Position numbers and translations under genes: made by a program. The notes beneath the pieces were generated by a model, which saw only the letters and a list, made by a program, of their open reading frames with translations, searched no databases and was not told the origin of the DNA. DNA of 64,000 bases from Micromonospora costi (GTDB lineage Bacteria > Actinomycetota > Actinomycetes > Mycobacteriales > Micromonosporaceae): positions 744,001 through 808,000 of the forward strand of contig NZ_RBAN01000004.1 of NCBI RefSeq assembly GCF_003626655.1, written 5' to 3'. Shown in pieces: positions 41,846 through 51,094 of the stretch (position 1 is its first letter; every line of letters starts with the position of its first letter).

Positions 41846-41983
41846 TCAGCGGACCTCCGGTCCGTGGGCCGCGGCGGTCTCGCTCACCGAGCCGGTGACG
41901 GCCCGGAAGCCCGTGGCCGGAATCGCGTCGCGGCCGCCGACGACCGTGGCGCCCACCTTGAGGTACGGGTTGCGGGCTGTCAC
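41846..41983 (-). CDS. Small hypothetical protein, 45 aa
   Basis: The GTG at 41983 opens 45 codons with the strong G/C third-position bias of real genes, ending four bases before the MerR start. An upstream in-frame GTG near 42004 would add a few residues. The product has no membrane segment and I recognise no family; it resembles the end of some enzyme (NPYLKVGATVVGGRDA). It could be a coupling leader for MerR translation or a remnant. Confidence 0.35.
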   Translation of the reverse strand: MTARNPYLKVGATVVGGRDAIPATGFRAVTGSVSETAAAHGPEVR

Positions 41984-42064
41984 AGAGGCGAGGGTAACGC
42001 CCACCCGTTCCCGATCTTCAGCCTTGTCACCGCCGTTGGCGGGTCAACCATGATCACAACGTGG

Positions 42065-42095
42065 TTGACCTTGACCTTAGGTCAAGGTGCACGCT
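42065..42095 (+). promoter_or_regulatory. MerR-type promoter with dyad in 19-bp spacer
   Basis: TTGACC (42065-42070) and CACGCT (42090-42095) are spaced 19 bases. The perfect dyad ACCTTGACCT, one T, AGGTCAAGGT (42068-42088) sits in the spacer, the classical position for a MerR activator that twists the DNA. The promoter fires toward the beta-lactamase-fold gene. Confidence 0.75.
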
Positions 42096-42181
42096 CGTCG
42101 CATGGCCGCCTCGAAGGGGCCGGTGGCCCGCTCTCGGGCTGCGCCGCACACCCACCGTCACGAAACAGGGAATGGTCGATC

Positions 42182-43408
42182 ATGAGCAAGAGCAACAGCG
42201 GATTCTCCACGTCAGGGCTGGACAGGGTGCGCGAGGTGCTCGCACGGCACGTCGAGTCCGGGAAGATTCCGGGGCTGGTCGCACTGGTCAGCCGGGGCGG
42301 TGAAACGCACGTCGAAGCGCTCGGGACCATGCGCCATGACGGTGGGTCGCCGATGCGCCGGGACACGATCTTCCGGATGGCCTCGACATCCAAGCCGGTC
42401 ACGATGGCGGCGGCGATGATCCTGCTCGACGAGTGCCGGCTGCGGCTGGACGACCCGGTGGATCCGTGGCTGCCCGAACTCGCCAACCGGCAGGTTCTCA
42501 AGCGGCCCGACGGCCCGCTGGATGACACCGTTCCGGCGCGGCGGCCGATCACCGTACGGGACCTGTTGACCTCCACGTTCGGGCTCGGGGTGGATTTCGA
42601 GTTGATGGATTCCCCGATCAGGGCCGCGACCTTCGAGCGGACCGACTACAGCGTGGCCTCCGGGCCGGCGCCCGAGCCGGACGAGTGGATGCGCCGCCTC
42701 GGCGAGCTGCCACTGTCGTACCAGCCCGGAGAGCGGTGGCAGTACGACCTCAGCAACGAGGTGGTCGGCGTACTCGTCGCCAGAGTGACGGGCCAGCCGC
42801 TGGAGGCGTTCCTGCGCGAGCGCGTCCTCGATCCGCTGGGCATGAAGGACACCGGTTTCCACGTGCCCGCCGGGGCGATCGATCGGCTGCCGACCCTCTA
42901 CGGGCCCGACCCGCAGACCGGAGAGTTCCACGTGTGGGACGAGCCGGCGGGCGGCCGCTTCAGCGAGCCTCCGGCCTTCCAGGGCGCTGGCGGTGCGCTG
43001 GTCTCCACCGTCGACGACTACCACGCCTACTTCCAGATGCTGCTCAACCACGGTGTGCACGGAGGCGATCGGATCCTGTCCCGGCCCGCCGTCGAGCTGA
43101 TGACCACCAATCGCCTCACGCCGGCGCAACAGGCCGCGCGGAGCGCCATGTACCGCGACATCGTCCATCTGTCGGCCGGCCAGGGATCACACGGCGGCTG
43201 GGGCTTCGGCATGGCGGTCTGCACCCACCGTGGCGGCTACGCGCCCATCGGCCAGTTCGGCTGGGACGGCGGCACCGGCACCTCGGCGTACGCCGACCCG
43301 GACAACCAGCTCACCGGAGTCCTGCTCACCCAGGTCGGGATGTCCACCCCGGATTCGTCGCGGCTCATCCACGACTTCTGGGCGACGGTCTACCAGGCCA
43401 TCGACTGA
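42182..43408 (+). CDS. Serine hydrolase, beta-lactamase class C fold
   Basis: A 408-residue protein. The catalytic SxxK motif is STSK (68-71), the tyrosine motif is WQYDLSN (Tyr 188) and the third motif is near FGWDGGTGTSAY. No signal peptide is seen, so it is probably cytoplasmic, which argues against a penicillin-degrading role and for an esterase or EstB-like peptidase. The ATG at 42182 has a CAGGGAA upstream. The promoter at 42065-42095 carries a MerR dyad, and the MerR gene is divergent, so expression is probably induced by a drug-like ligand. Confidence 0.9.
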   Translation: MSKSNSGFSTSGLDRVREVLARHVESGKIPGLVALVSRGGETHVEALGTMRHDGGSPMRRDTIFRMASTSKPVTMAAAMILLDECRLRLDDPVDPWLPELANRQVLKRPDGPLDDTVPARRPITVRDLLTSTFGLGVDFELMDSPIRAATFERTDYSVASGPAPEPDEWMRRLGELPLSYQPGERWQYDLSNEVVGVLVARVTGQPLEAFLRERVLDPLGMKDTGFHVPAGAIDRLPTLYGPDPQTGEFHVWDEPAGGRFSEPPAFQGAGGALVSTVDDYHAYFQMLLNHGVHGGDRILSRPAVELMTTNRLTPAQQAARSAMYRDIVHLSAGQGSHGGWGFGMAVCTHRGGYAPIGQFGWDGGTGTSAYADPDNQLTGVLLTQVGMSTPDSSRLIHDFWATVYQAID

Positions 43409-43440
43409 CAGCGAGCACCACCGCGCTCGGCGTGGCTGGT

Positions 43441-43572
43441 TTACGGGCGCACGGACGCCGGGCCGGGCAGGCACAACCGGTCGACGATCCCGTCGGAGAC
43501 GAGGTCGTCGGCCGAGCGTGCCTGCTCGGCGGGGTGCCGGAGGACGCCGAAGACGGTCGAGAGGTAGCCCGA
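43441..43572 (-). pseudogene. Possible gene remnant in 327-bp gap
   Basis: Between 43409 and 43735 the only coding-like stretch is a leftward frame reading GYLSTVFGVLRHPAEQARSADDLV to a stop at 43441. Third positions are GC-biased and the phrase recalls the middle of unnamed actinomycete surface proteins, but there is no credible start or N-terminal part. It may be a decayed gene or chance; the rest of the gap shows nothing. Confidence 0.2.
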
Positions 43573-43735
43573 AGCGCGGCCGTCGCCAGAGGGACCCGGA
43601 CGGGCTCGCCGATCGGGCCTTGGCCGTCGCGGCGCGCCGGGCCGCGCGAGCGGGTGGCTGGCCGCGAATCGGGCCGAACTCGACATTCCCTCCCCTAGGT
43701 TACTGGGTAGGAGGCGGTGGAGACCGGGAGGCGGC

Positions 43736-45583
43736 GTGGAGAGCTATCCGGCGATCGAAGATCACGGGCTCATCGGCGACCTGCAGACCGCCGCTCTGGT
43801 GACGTGCGACGGGACGGTCGACTGGTTCTGCGCGCCGCGCTTCGATTCGCCGAGCATCTTCGCCGCGATCCTGGACCGCGAGCGCGGCGGCTACTTTCGC
43901 ATCGCCCCGCACGACGTCCGGTACGTCACCAAGCAGCTCTACCTGCCGGGCACTCCGATCCTGATCACCCGGTTCATCAGCGCGGACGGCGTCGCCGAGG
44001 TGATGGACTTCATGCCGGTCACCGGCGATCTGGTCACCGACACGCACCGCCTGGTCCGCATGGTCAACATGGTGCGGGGCAGCATGCGGTTCCGGGTGGA
44101 GTGCCGGCCCCGGTTCGACTACGCACGGGAGAAGCACGACCTGGAGCGGCACCCGAATGGGTACGTCTTCCGCAGCCGGTCGGCGACGCTCGCCTTCAAC
44201 CCGGTCGACCCGGTGCGGCGGCTGTTCTCGCAGCGAGGCGACATCCGCTTGGAGGACGGCGACCTGGTCGCGTACGGAATTCTGAACGAGGGTGACACCG
44301 GCGGCGTGGTCCTGGAGACGGCCAGCACAGAGCCACGGATCATCCCGCCGGCCGAGGTCGAGGGCATGTTCGAGTGGACCCGCGACTACTGGCGGCGCTG
44401 GGTGGAACGTTCCCGCTACACCGGGCGGTGGCGGGAGATGGTCGAACGGTCGGCCATCACGCTGAAGCTCATGACGTACGCGCCGACCGGGGCGATGATC
44501 GCCGCGCCCACCGCCGCGCTGCCGGAGCTGGTCGGCGGCACCCGCAACTGGGACTACCGCTACACCTGGGTACGTGACACCTCGTTCTCGGTGCACGCGC
44601 TGCTCGGCCTCGGCTTCACCGAGGAGGTCAGCCGGTACATGACCTGGCTGGACGAGCGGATCCGCGAGGCCGGCGACCACCAGGACCCGCTGAAGATCAT
44701 GTATCGGGTGGACGGCTCCTCCGACCTGCACGAGGAGACCCTCGACCACCTGGAGGGCTACCGCGGCTCCCGGCCGGTGCGGATCGGCAACGGCGCCGCC
44801 GACCAGCTCCAACTCGACATCCACGGCGAGGCCCTCTACGCCATGCACCTCGCCGACGAGCAGGGCATCCGCGTCTCACACCAGGTCTGGAAGAGCACCG
44901 TACGGCTCGTCGACTGGCTCTGCCACCACTGGGACCGGCCCGACGCCGGCATCTGGGAGAGCCGCCACCACCCCCGCAACTACACCTTCGGCCGGGTGAT
45001 GTCCTGGGTCGCGCTGGACCGGGCCATCCGCCTCGCCACCCGCACCGGCCGCCCCGGGGACGTCACCCAGTGGGCCGAGCAACGCAACCGGATCTACAAC
45101 CAGGTCATGGCCCGCGGATACCACCGGGAACGCGGCAGCTTCGTGCAGGCGTACGACGAGGACGTGCTGGATGCGGCGCTGCTCGCCATGCCGGCGTTCG
45201 GCTTCGTGACGCCGAGCGACCCGCTCTGGCAGTCCACCCTGAAGATGATCGAGCGCGAGCTGGTCTCCGACAGCCTCGTCCACCGGTACGACCCGATCCA
45301 CTCCCCCGACGGCCTTCCCGGGCACGAGGGCACCTTCAACATGTGCACGTTCTGGTACGTCGAGGCGCTGGCCCGCGCCGGTCGCCTGGACGACGCCCGG
45401 CTCACCTACGAGAAGATGTTCACCTTCAGCAACCACCTCGGCCTGTACGCCGAGGAGATCGCCGCGACCGGTGAGCAGATCGGCAACTACCCGCAGGCGT
45501 TCAGCCACCTCTCCCTGATCAACTCGGCGCTGACGCTGAACGACCTGCTCGACGTCGAGGCCGACGCCCGGCGCCGCCGGTAG
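43736..45583 (+). CDS. Glycoside hydrolase family 15 protein (glucoamylase/trehalase type)
   Basis: A 615-residue cytoplasmic enzyme. The N-terminal beta-sandwich begins YPAIEDHGLIGDLQTAALVTCDGTVDWFCAPRFDSPSIFAAILD, the conserved start of the GH15 trehalase-like group in actinomycetes. The (alpha/alpha)6 barrel covers about 240-600 with GTRNWDYRYTWVRDTSFSVHALL holding the first catalytic glutamate-side region and LYAEEI near the end. It probably hydrolyses trehalose or a short alpha-glucan. The GTG at 43736 has GGAGGCGG-like sequence nearby. It converges with the flavin oxidase, 34 bp between stops. Confidence 0.9.
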   Translation: MESYPAIEDHGLIGDLQTAALVTCDGTVDWFCAPRFDSPSIFAAILDRERGGYFRIAPHDVRYVTKQLYLPGTPILITRFISADGVAEVMDFMPVTGDLVTDTHRLVRMVNMVRGSMRFRVECRPRFDYAREKHDLERHPNGYVFRSRSATLAFNPVDPVRRLFSQRGDIRLEDGDLVAYGILNEGDTGGVVLETASTEPRIIPPAEVEGMFEWTRDYWRRWVERSRYTGRWREMVERSAITLKLMTYAPTGAMIAAPTAALPELVGGTRNWDYRYTWVRDTSFSVHALLGLGFTEEVSRYMTWLDERIREAGDHQDPLKIMYRVDGSSDLHEETLDHLEGYRGSRPVRIGNGAADQLQLDIHGEALYAMHLADEQGIRVSHQVWKSTVRLVDWLCHHWDRPDAGIWESRHHPRNYTFGRVMSWVALDRAIRLATRTGRPGDVTQWAEQRNRIYNQVMARGYHRERGSFVQAYDEDVLDAALLAMPAFGFVTPSDPLWQSTLKMIERELVSDSLVHRYDPIHSPDGLPGHEGTFNMCTFWYVEALARAGRLDDARLTYEKMFTFSNHLGLYAEEIAATGEQIGNYPQAFSHLSLINSALTLNDLLDVEADARRRR

Positions 45584-45617
45584 AGCGGCGGCGGCCCGGG
45601 ACGTTCGCGACGAGGGT

Positions 45618-47009
45618 TCACGACCGCGGGGCGATGTTGTGGTTGACGCGGAACATGTTGCGCGGGTCGAAGGCAGCCTTGACCTCCGCCAGACGGCGAT
45701 AGGTCTCCGGGTCGTAGGCCCGTGCCACCGCCTCGACCGTGGTGTCGTAGCCGGTCAGGAAGTTGGCCTGCTGACGGCCCGTGGCCCAGGGGGCCGTCGC
45801 GTCGGCGAGCGCGGCCAACGGCGCACGGAACTCCTCCGCCATGCCGGGCGCGCCGAACGCGGCGGCGGACAGCTGGAAGGCGGCGTCCCGGTTGCCGACG
45901 GCGTTGGGTACGCGCGGTTCGCGGGCGAGCGCCCCGCCGAGCTGGCGGATCTCGACCAGCCCCACCGGGGTGTCGACGCCGGGGCCGGCGGTGGCGATCA
46001 GCGCCTGAGCGGCCTCCGCGGGAAAGTCGCGGAGCAGGGCCGACATCTCGTAGGTCGGCGCCGGCCCGGGCGGGTCCGCGTGGATGCCGCCGACCCCCGT
46101 GTACGGCATCTCGGTCACCGTGTCGAGCAGGGCCGGCGCGGCGGCGCGCAGGTCCGCGACGAGCCGTTGACCCTGCACGGCTGTCCCCAGGTACGCGATC
46201 CGCACGTGGACGGTGAAGCGCCCGCGCAGCGGTTCCGGCACCGACGGCGACGACGGTTGCCGCACGAAGGCGAGCGAGACCGACAGCTCCTGCGGGGCGT
46301 CGGCAACCAGCCTGCGGAACGCGTGGACCACCTGCTCGACGTGTTCGCCGGCGAAATAGAGCCCGCCGCCGTACAGTCGCGTCACCGGCACCAGCTCCAT
46401 GGTGAGCGAGGTGACCACGCCGAAGTTCCCCATGCCGCCCCGGATCGCCCAGAACAGGTCCGGTTCATGGTCCGCGTCGATCCGTCGAAGCGAGCCGTCC
46501 GAGAGGACTATCTCGGCGCCGTGCACATGATCGGCGGCGAAGCCGTACTGGCGCCCGAGTGTCGGACTGATCCCACCGCCGAGGGCGTAGCCGACCACGC
46601 CCACGTTGGGCGACGAGCCGGTCGGCAGCGCCAGGCCGGCCGCGGCCGCCGCGTCGATCAGGTGCTGGGCGGTGACGGCCGCGCCTATCGTCGCCGTACG
46701 CGACTCGGCGTCGACATTGACACTGTTCATCCGGCGCAGGTTGATCATGATCGAGCCGTCCGCGGGCACGACCGCGCCGTGCCCCGTGGCGACCACGGCG
46801 ACCGGCAGACCGTTCGCGTCGGCGAAGCGGACGGCAGCCTGCACGTCGGCGGCCGAGGCGGCACCGACCGCGACGGCCGGGCGTTGCACCAGCGATGTGT
46901 TCCAGGTGGCGGTCTCCGCCGCGTACGCCTCGTCGCCGGGGAGCGAAACCGGGCCCGCGACCTCCGCGGCCAGCCGGCCCAGATCGTCCCGGCCGATCGC
47001 GTCCGCCAT
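45618..47009 (-). CDS. FAD-linked oxidoreductase, BBE-like
   Basis: A 463-residue flavoenzyme of the berberine-bridge family. The FAD-binding PCMH domain spans about 40-215, with VVATGHGAV (His 77 in the covalent-FAD position) and GYALGGGISPTLGRQYG. The cysteine that makes a second flavin link in bicovalent members is absent, so attachment is probably by one bond. The BBE C-terminal element ends DPRNMFRVNHNIAPR. The ATG at 47009 has AGGAAGG upstream. Relatives oxidise alcohols, aldehydes or alkaloids; the substrate here is unknown. Confidence 0.92.
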   Translation of the reverse strand: MADAIGRDDLGRLAAEVAGPVSLPGDEAYAAETATWNTSLVQRPAVAVGAASAADVQAAVRFADANGLPVAVVATGHGAVVPADGSIMINLRRMNSVNVDAESRTATIGAAVTAQHLIDAAAAAGLALPTGSSPNVGVVGYALGGGISPTLGRQYGFAADHVHGAEIVLSDGSLRRIDADHEPDLFWAIRGGMGNFGVVTSLTMELVPVTRLYGGGLYFAGEHVEQVVHAFRRLVADAPQELSVSLAFVRQPSSPSVPEPLRGRFTVHVRIAYLGTAVQGQRLVADLRAAAPALLDTVTEMPYTGVGGIHADPPGPAPTYEMSALLRDFPAEAAQALIATAGPGVDTPVGLVEIRQLGGALAREPRVPNAVGNRDAAFQLSAAAFGAPGMAEEFRAPLAALADATAPWATGRQQANFLTGYDTTVEAVARAYDPETYRRLAEVKAAFDPRNMFRVNHNIAPRS

Positions 47010-47212
47010 TTCCGTACCTTCCTGGTCTCGTCGCCTGCTCCACGCAAGCGTCGAGCCGATCCGGCCGGCCGCCACACATCCGCGCGCTGGGACCCTCGCG
47101 ATCCTGACAGTGAATGGTAGAAGCTCGGCGGCTCGAGTCCGGGACGTTTCGCGACGCCCCCATCGACAGTGCCGTTGCCGAGACTCGCCGTCGCCGCTCG
47201 CCGAGGGGTTCC

Positions 47213-48379
47213 CTAAAGGGCGGGCCCGCCGTATCTGTCGTGGCTGAGCTGCTGGATGCCGCCCTGCGGAGGCCCGCTGTACGGGCCGGCGAACCCGTCG
47301 GCCGGCGGCCTCGTGTGCAGCACCGCAGTCGGTGCGTCGCTCATGCCCGCTCCGGCCGGCGCCGTCAGCTGAGTCGCCGCGTGCGGAGCCGGCTCGTCCG
47401 GCGTGTTCCGGCGGCGGATCCGCATCAGGGCCAGCGTGCCCAGGCCGGCGACGACCAGCAGGCCGCCCAGGGTGAACGGCAGCAGCGAACCGCTGTCCTC
47501 GTCGCTGACAGCTTCGAGGGCGAGGGGTGTCTCCGCGGCTACGCTGGTCTCCGGCCCGGGCGCCTCGTCCGCTGCCGCCGTTGCGGTGGGAGACGGCGAG
47601 GTCTCGGCGGGCGCGGCCACGGCGGCCAAGGTCAGCCGCACGGTCGCGGTGCCACCGGCGGAGCCCCGTACGGTCGTGCGGGCGGTGCGATAGCCGTCCA
47701 GGGCCGCGACGACCGTGATCCGGCCCTCCGCGATCGTCTTGCCGGCGCCCGACTTGATCGAGAACCGGCCGCTCCGGTCGCTCGTCGTACGGTATTCGTG
47801 CCCGGCGCTGTCCCGGACGGTCAGGGCCACGCCGCCGATCGCCTTGCCGCTGTCGTCGCGGACCTGGCCGGACACCCCGTCCACCTCCGACGATGGCTCG
47901 TCCGCACCGGGTTGCGGCGCGCCCGCGCCGGGTTGGGACGTGCCCGGGGCGGGTTGCGACGTGCCCGGGCCGTAAACGTAGACCATCTTGAAGTCGAAGC
48001 TGTTTTCCCCGTCGAGCTGTACGCCGACCGAGATGTTGAGACCGATAATCTCGCCCGCGCGCACCTGGGGCGCGACAAGGGTGGCCTGGAAGTCCTGGCT
48101 CTGGCCGGGTTTGAGGTTCGGCTCCGCCCGGCAGCCGGTGGTGCACTGCAGGCCGCCGCTGACCACCACGATGGCCGTTTCGGCCCGGCTCCCGTTGTTC
48201 GTGACGCGGAACTGAACACGAACCTTGTCGCCGGGCTCCATGTTCTCCGCCGACACGCTCAGGATGCTGATGGGTGCCGGGGCGCCCGCCACGGGTGCCG
48301 CGGACACCGCGAGCGTCCCCCCGGTCAGCGCGATCAATGCGGCGGCCCGGGCCCATCGGGCACGCAAGCGTGTCGTCAC
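47213..48379 (-). CDS. Secreted surface protein with Ig-like/CNA-type domains
   Basis: About 388 residues. A signal peptide (ARAAALIALTGGTLAVSAAPVAGA) is followed by an Ig-like or DUF11-type domain (about 35-125; two cysteines in GLQCTTGC), a proline/glycine-rich linker with PGTSQPAPGTSQPG repeats, a carboxypeptidase-regulatory-like beta domain (about 175-255; VSGQVRDDSGKAIGGVALTVRD), a Ser/Thr/Pro stretch, a transmembrane helix at about 315-340 and a cytoplasmic tail ending GGPAL. No sortase signal is seen. The GTG at 48379 is preferred; an ATG at 48412 is possible. It probably sits on the cell surface with its tail inside. Confidence 0.8.
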   Translation of the reverse strand: MTTRLRARWARAAALIALTGGTLAVSAAPVAGAPAPISILSVSAENMEPGDKVRVQFRVTNNGSRAETAIVVVSGGLQCTTGCRAEPNLKPGQSQDFQATLVAPQVRAGEIIGLNISVGVQLDGENSFDFKMVYVYGPGTSQPAPGTSQPGAGAPQPGADEPSSEVDGVSGQVRDDSGKAIGGVALTVRDSAGHEYRTTSDRSGRFSIKSGAGKTIAEGRITVVAALDGYRTARTTVRGSAGGTATVRLTLAAVAAPAETSPSPTATAAADEAPGPETSVAAETPLALEAVSDEDSGSLLPFTLGGLLVVAGLGTLALMRIRRRNTPDEPAPHAATQLTAPAGAGMSDAPTAVLHTRPPADGFAGPYSGPPQGGIQQLSHDRYGGPAL

Positions 48380-48561
48380 CTTCCTACCATCCTCTCCGCG
48401 GGCAGGCGACATCGACCGATGACGCCGCGGGACACTATGCCCTGTCAGGGTTCGTTCGCGCGACTCGCGGCCCCTACCGGGCCTCTCTCAGGGGGACCTC
48501 GACGCTGGGGCGCTGCTTGATATACAGCCTCGTGATTGCCGTATTTCTGGCAGGCGGATAG

Positions 48562-48711
48562 GACGCCCTCACCGACCCGTTCGACGCCTGGCTGGAGCGA
48601 GACCGAGCAGCCCTCGACGCCGGCGCCCACCCGGCAGCGGTCACCGGATGGGTGTCACTGTTACCGACTCCCGGCACCGGTCCCCGGACCAGCGCGCGAC
48701 CTGCGGCATGA
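48562..48711 (+). pseudogene. Possible remnant of a longer gene (recombinase-like end)
   Basis: In the 370-bp gap 48380-48748 one frame without a start reads PFDAWLERDRAALDAGAHPAAVTGWV and ends at a TGA at 48711. The phrase resembles the C-terminus of some actinomycete serine recombinases, but I cannot confirm this. The rest of the gap shows no gene. This may mark a past insertion. Confidence 0.25.
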
Positions 48712-48748
48712 GCGGGCGCTTCGCCACGCCGATCACTGTTGGCCGCGG

Positions 48749-49402
48749 CTACGCGGGGAACCGCCTCCAGTGCCCCTCGGAAACGACCTCGACGGTGCCG
48801 TCGGTCACCTTGATGGCCGTCTGGTCGTCGATTGCGTACGCCGGACCGGCGATCTCGGCCGCCCATCTCTCGGCACCGGCCATGGTGTTGTCCGGCTCGA
48901 GACCTAGGTGCGGGAAGATCGAGAAGTCGACGACCCCCAGTGTGCGGTCGTCGGGCGCGGACTGCCATTCGACGAAGTCCGCACCGACCCGGGGGGTCAG
49001 CACCATGCTCCCAGCGCTCAACCCCACCCAGACGGTGTCCCGCAGCGACGGCAGGAGATCCGCCAGCCCGGACTGCCGCATCCAGTGGCACAGGTACGTC
49101 GCATCGCCGCCGGCCACGAGCATGACGTCAGCCTCCCGGACCCAGGGGACCCACCGCTCCTCACCGACGCTGGGCAGCGCTGTCAGCTCGAGGACGCCCA
49201 GCGACTTCCAACCCAGGTCGCACATGGGTAGCGGGGTCTGCCCGGTGATGAATCGCCAGGCCGAGGCTGGCCCGCCCATGGGGTAGGCCGCCGTAGGGAT
49301 GCAGAGGGCACTGGAGTCGGCGATCGGCTTGCCCAGCAGGTCGACCAGCGCATCGCGGATGCTCGCGTTCTGGACGCCCGCGGACGTGAGAAGAAGTTTC
49401 AC
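48749..49402 (-). CDS. Peptidase E-like (S51) or related amidotransferase-fold protein
   Basis: A 217-residue protein of the class I glutamine-amidotransferase-like fold. The nucleophile elbow GLSAGS (Ser 129) and the preceding MLVAGGDATYLCHWMR match peptidase E, a dipeptidase that removes N-terminal aspartate. SIFPHLGLEPDN holds the probable catalytic histidine. The start is the GTG at 49402, preceded by GGAGG. It is upstream of a gap and probably monocistronic. Confidence 0.85.
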   Translation of the reverse strand: MKLLLTSAGVQNASIRDALVDLLGKPIADSSALCIPTAAYPMGGPASAWRFITGQTPLPMCDLGWKSLGVLELTALPSVGEERWVPWVREADVMLVAGGDATYLCHWMRQSGLADLLPSLRDTVWVGLSAGSMVLTPRVGADFVEWQSAPDDRTLGVVDFSIFPHLGLEPDNTMAGAERWAAEIAGPAYAIDDQTAIKVTDGTVEVVSEGHWRRFPA

Positions 49403-49715
49403 GCTTGCCTCCGTACGTAGCGGTCACGACCGTCTCCCCGAGAGTCGGGAGATCGGGTGCATGGGAGTACAGACTGGAGACCATAACGAAGTTCATCGCC
49501 GTCGCGACCCCTCAAGCCCCCCGCCCGCAGTCCACCGAGGTCAGCCGGAGCGGCGCTCGCCTATGCCGGCGGGGTGCCTCAGCGAAGTACGACGGCGCGA
49601 GATGTCGGTCGGCGCTAGCCGCGTCGGGAGCAGCGACAGGCGACCACGTTACTGGGAGGCCAAGCGCCGCGAAGCGCGCGTCGTTGCTGCTCGGCGCCGA
49701 TTCGGTTCCAGCCGC
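49403..49715. other. 313-bp gap, no gene recognised
   Basis: Open frames of up to 104 codons cross this gap on either strand, but none has a typical start, codon bias or family likeness. It lies between the starts of the leftward peptidase E gene and the stop of the leftward TetR gene, so only the peptidase E promoter is expected. Nothing else was seen. Confidence 0.5.
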
Positions 49716-50351
49716 CTAGGCGTCGTGCGACCTCGCGAAGGTCTCGACGTAGTCGAGGGCGGCTTCCAGGGCGTCCCTGAGGGGGGAGATGTCCCGGGCG
49801 ACTTGGGCGAGGAGCATGCCGCCCTGGAAGGCGGCGAGGAGCAGGCTCGCGAGCCGCTCGGGGTCGGCCTCGTCGCTCAGACGGCCCTGCCGCTGCAGGC
49901 GGAGGAGCGCGTCGCGGAAGATCTCTCGCCACTGGGCGAACGCATCCGCAAGCTCGTCGTGAACGTCGAGGTCGGTCTTGATGATCTCGCTGGCGAGCGA
50001 CCCGAGGCTGCAGCCCTCGTGGTAGGCGCGCTCATACCCGATATAGAACGCTGCCCACTTCCGAAACCCCTCGAGGCTCTCGAAGCGGTCGAACTGTTCA
50101 CTGCGATGGAGCCCGAGGACGCGTTCAGCCTGCCATTCGATCACCGCCAGGACGAGGCTCTCCTTGGTCTGGAAGTAGTGGTTGATCTGCGACCCGCTGA
50201 CGCCGGCGGCGCGCCGGAGCTTGTCGTTGTTCGTGGCGTGGACGCCCTCGGCGTAGATGAGCGCGGCGGCGTGCTCCAGTATCCGGGCACGCGTCGCCTG
50301 CCCCTTCACGGTGAGCTTGCGAGGCTCTGGCGCTGCCGTCGTGGACTTCAT
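49716..50351 (-). CDS. TetR-family regulator
   Basis: A 211-residue repressor. The helix-turn-helix is at about 18-65 (QATRARILEHAAALIYAEGVHATNNDKLRRAAGVSGSQINHYFQTKESLVLAVIEWQ), then an all-helical effector domain of the type typical of AcuR-like or YcdC-like TetR proteins, with an insertion rich in aromatic residues (AAFYIGYERAYHEG). It is divergent from the AhpD-like gene at 50486, with a promoter and interrupted repeat in the 134-bp gap, so it is the likely repressor of the five-gene redox operon. Its inducer may be an electrophile or quinone. Confidence 0.92.
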   Translation of the reverse strand: MKSTTAAPEPRKLTVKGQATRARILEHAAALIYAEGVHATNNDKLRRAAGVSGSQINHYFQTKESLVLAVIEWQAERVLGLHRSEQFDRFESLEGFRKWAAFYIGYERAYHEGCSLGSLASEIIKTDLDVHDELADAFAQWREIFRDALLRLQRQGRLSDEADPERLASLLLAAFQGGMLLAQVARDISPLRDALEAALDYVETFARSHDA

Positions 50352-50363
50352 GATTCACAGCTT

Positions 50364-50405
50364 ACCAAGAGTGGGCTTGACAGCCCAGTCTCGTTGGTGT
50401 TGTAT
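50364..50405 (+). promoter_or_regulatory. Promoter and imperfect operator of redox operon
   Basis: TTGACA (50377-50382) and TTGTAT (50400-50405) have a 17-base spacer. An interrupted inverted repeat (ACCAAGAG and GGGCT on the left, AGCCC, CTC and TTGGT on the right) covers 50364-50398, so a bound TetR would occlude the promoter. Confidence 0.55.
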
Positions 50406-50485
50406 CTGGGAAGTGGGCCGCGCAGCCCAAAACTTGACCCGGGTCGGTTACCCACCACCCCCACATGGACTGGAGTGGATTTCCC

Positions 50486-51016
50486 ATGCCACGCCTGAAC
50501 ATTCCCGCCGACGAGCCCTCCGCCGACGTGAGGAGCACGCTCGACCAGGTCGGCGCGCAGTTCGGCTTCGTACCGAACATGTTCACCATGCTCGCGTCGA
50601 ACCCGACCGTTCTCGATCTCGTCATGACGGTGCAGACGAAGGCGAGCAGGCTCCTGGACGCGAGGACGCGCCACACGATCGCGCTGGCCGTGTCCGAAGC
50701 CGATGGCTGCGACTACTGCCTGGCGCTGCACACGGCCGGATCCCTGAAGGGCGGCATGTCCGTGGAGGACATCGAGCTGGCGCGGGCGGGAAGCTCGGTC
50801 GATCCGAAGCGGGCTGCGGTGGCTCGCTTCGCCCAGCGGGTGATCGAGACGCGCGGACGGGTCAGTGACGCCGACCTCGCGGCCGTCCAGGGGGCCGGGT
50901 ACACCGATCCGGAAATCTTGGCGATCGTCACGCTGGTCGTCCGGGCACTGCTGACCAACTATCTCAACAACGTCAACCTGACCGACGTCGACATCCCGGC
51001 CCCCGACCTGGCATGA
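50486..51016 (+). CDS. AhpD/carboxymuconolactone decarboxylase-like protein
   Basis: A 176-residue protein of the AhpD-like fold. The redox motif E-x3-C-x2-C-x3-H is complete: Glu 71, Cys 75, Cys 78 and His 82. This is the peroxidase-type site of alkylhydroperoxidase D, so it is probably a peroxide- or disulphide-reducing enzyme and not a decarboxylase. The ATG at 50486 has GGAG nine bases upstream; an ATG at 50465 would add seven residues. It is the first gene of a five-gene rightward operon behind a TetR gene. Confidence 0.9.
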   Translation: MPRLNIPADEPSADVRSTLDQVGAQFGFVPNMFTMLASNPTVLDLVMTVQTKASRLLDARTRHTIALAVSEADGCDYCLALHTAGSLKGGMSVEDIELARAGSSVDPKRAAVARFAQRVIETRGRVSDADLAAVQGAGYTDPEILAIVTLVVRALLTNYLNNVNLTDVDIPAPDLA

Positions 51017-51094
51017 GCGCTCACCACATTCGCGAGAACAGCGACCTGACCGGTCGAACCCTCGCCCCGATCAACCGCACTGGGAAGGAGCGAC

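Noticed and set aside
49405..49719. A 104-codon rightward frame in the peptidase E/TetR gap
   Set aside because: No ribosome site, poor codon bias and no recognisable family.
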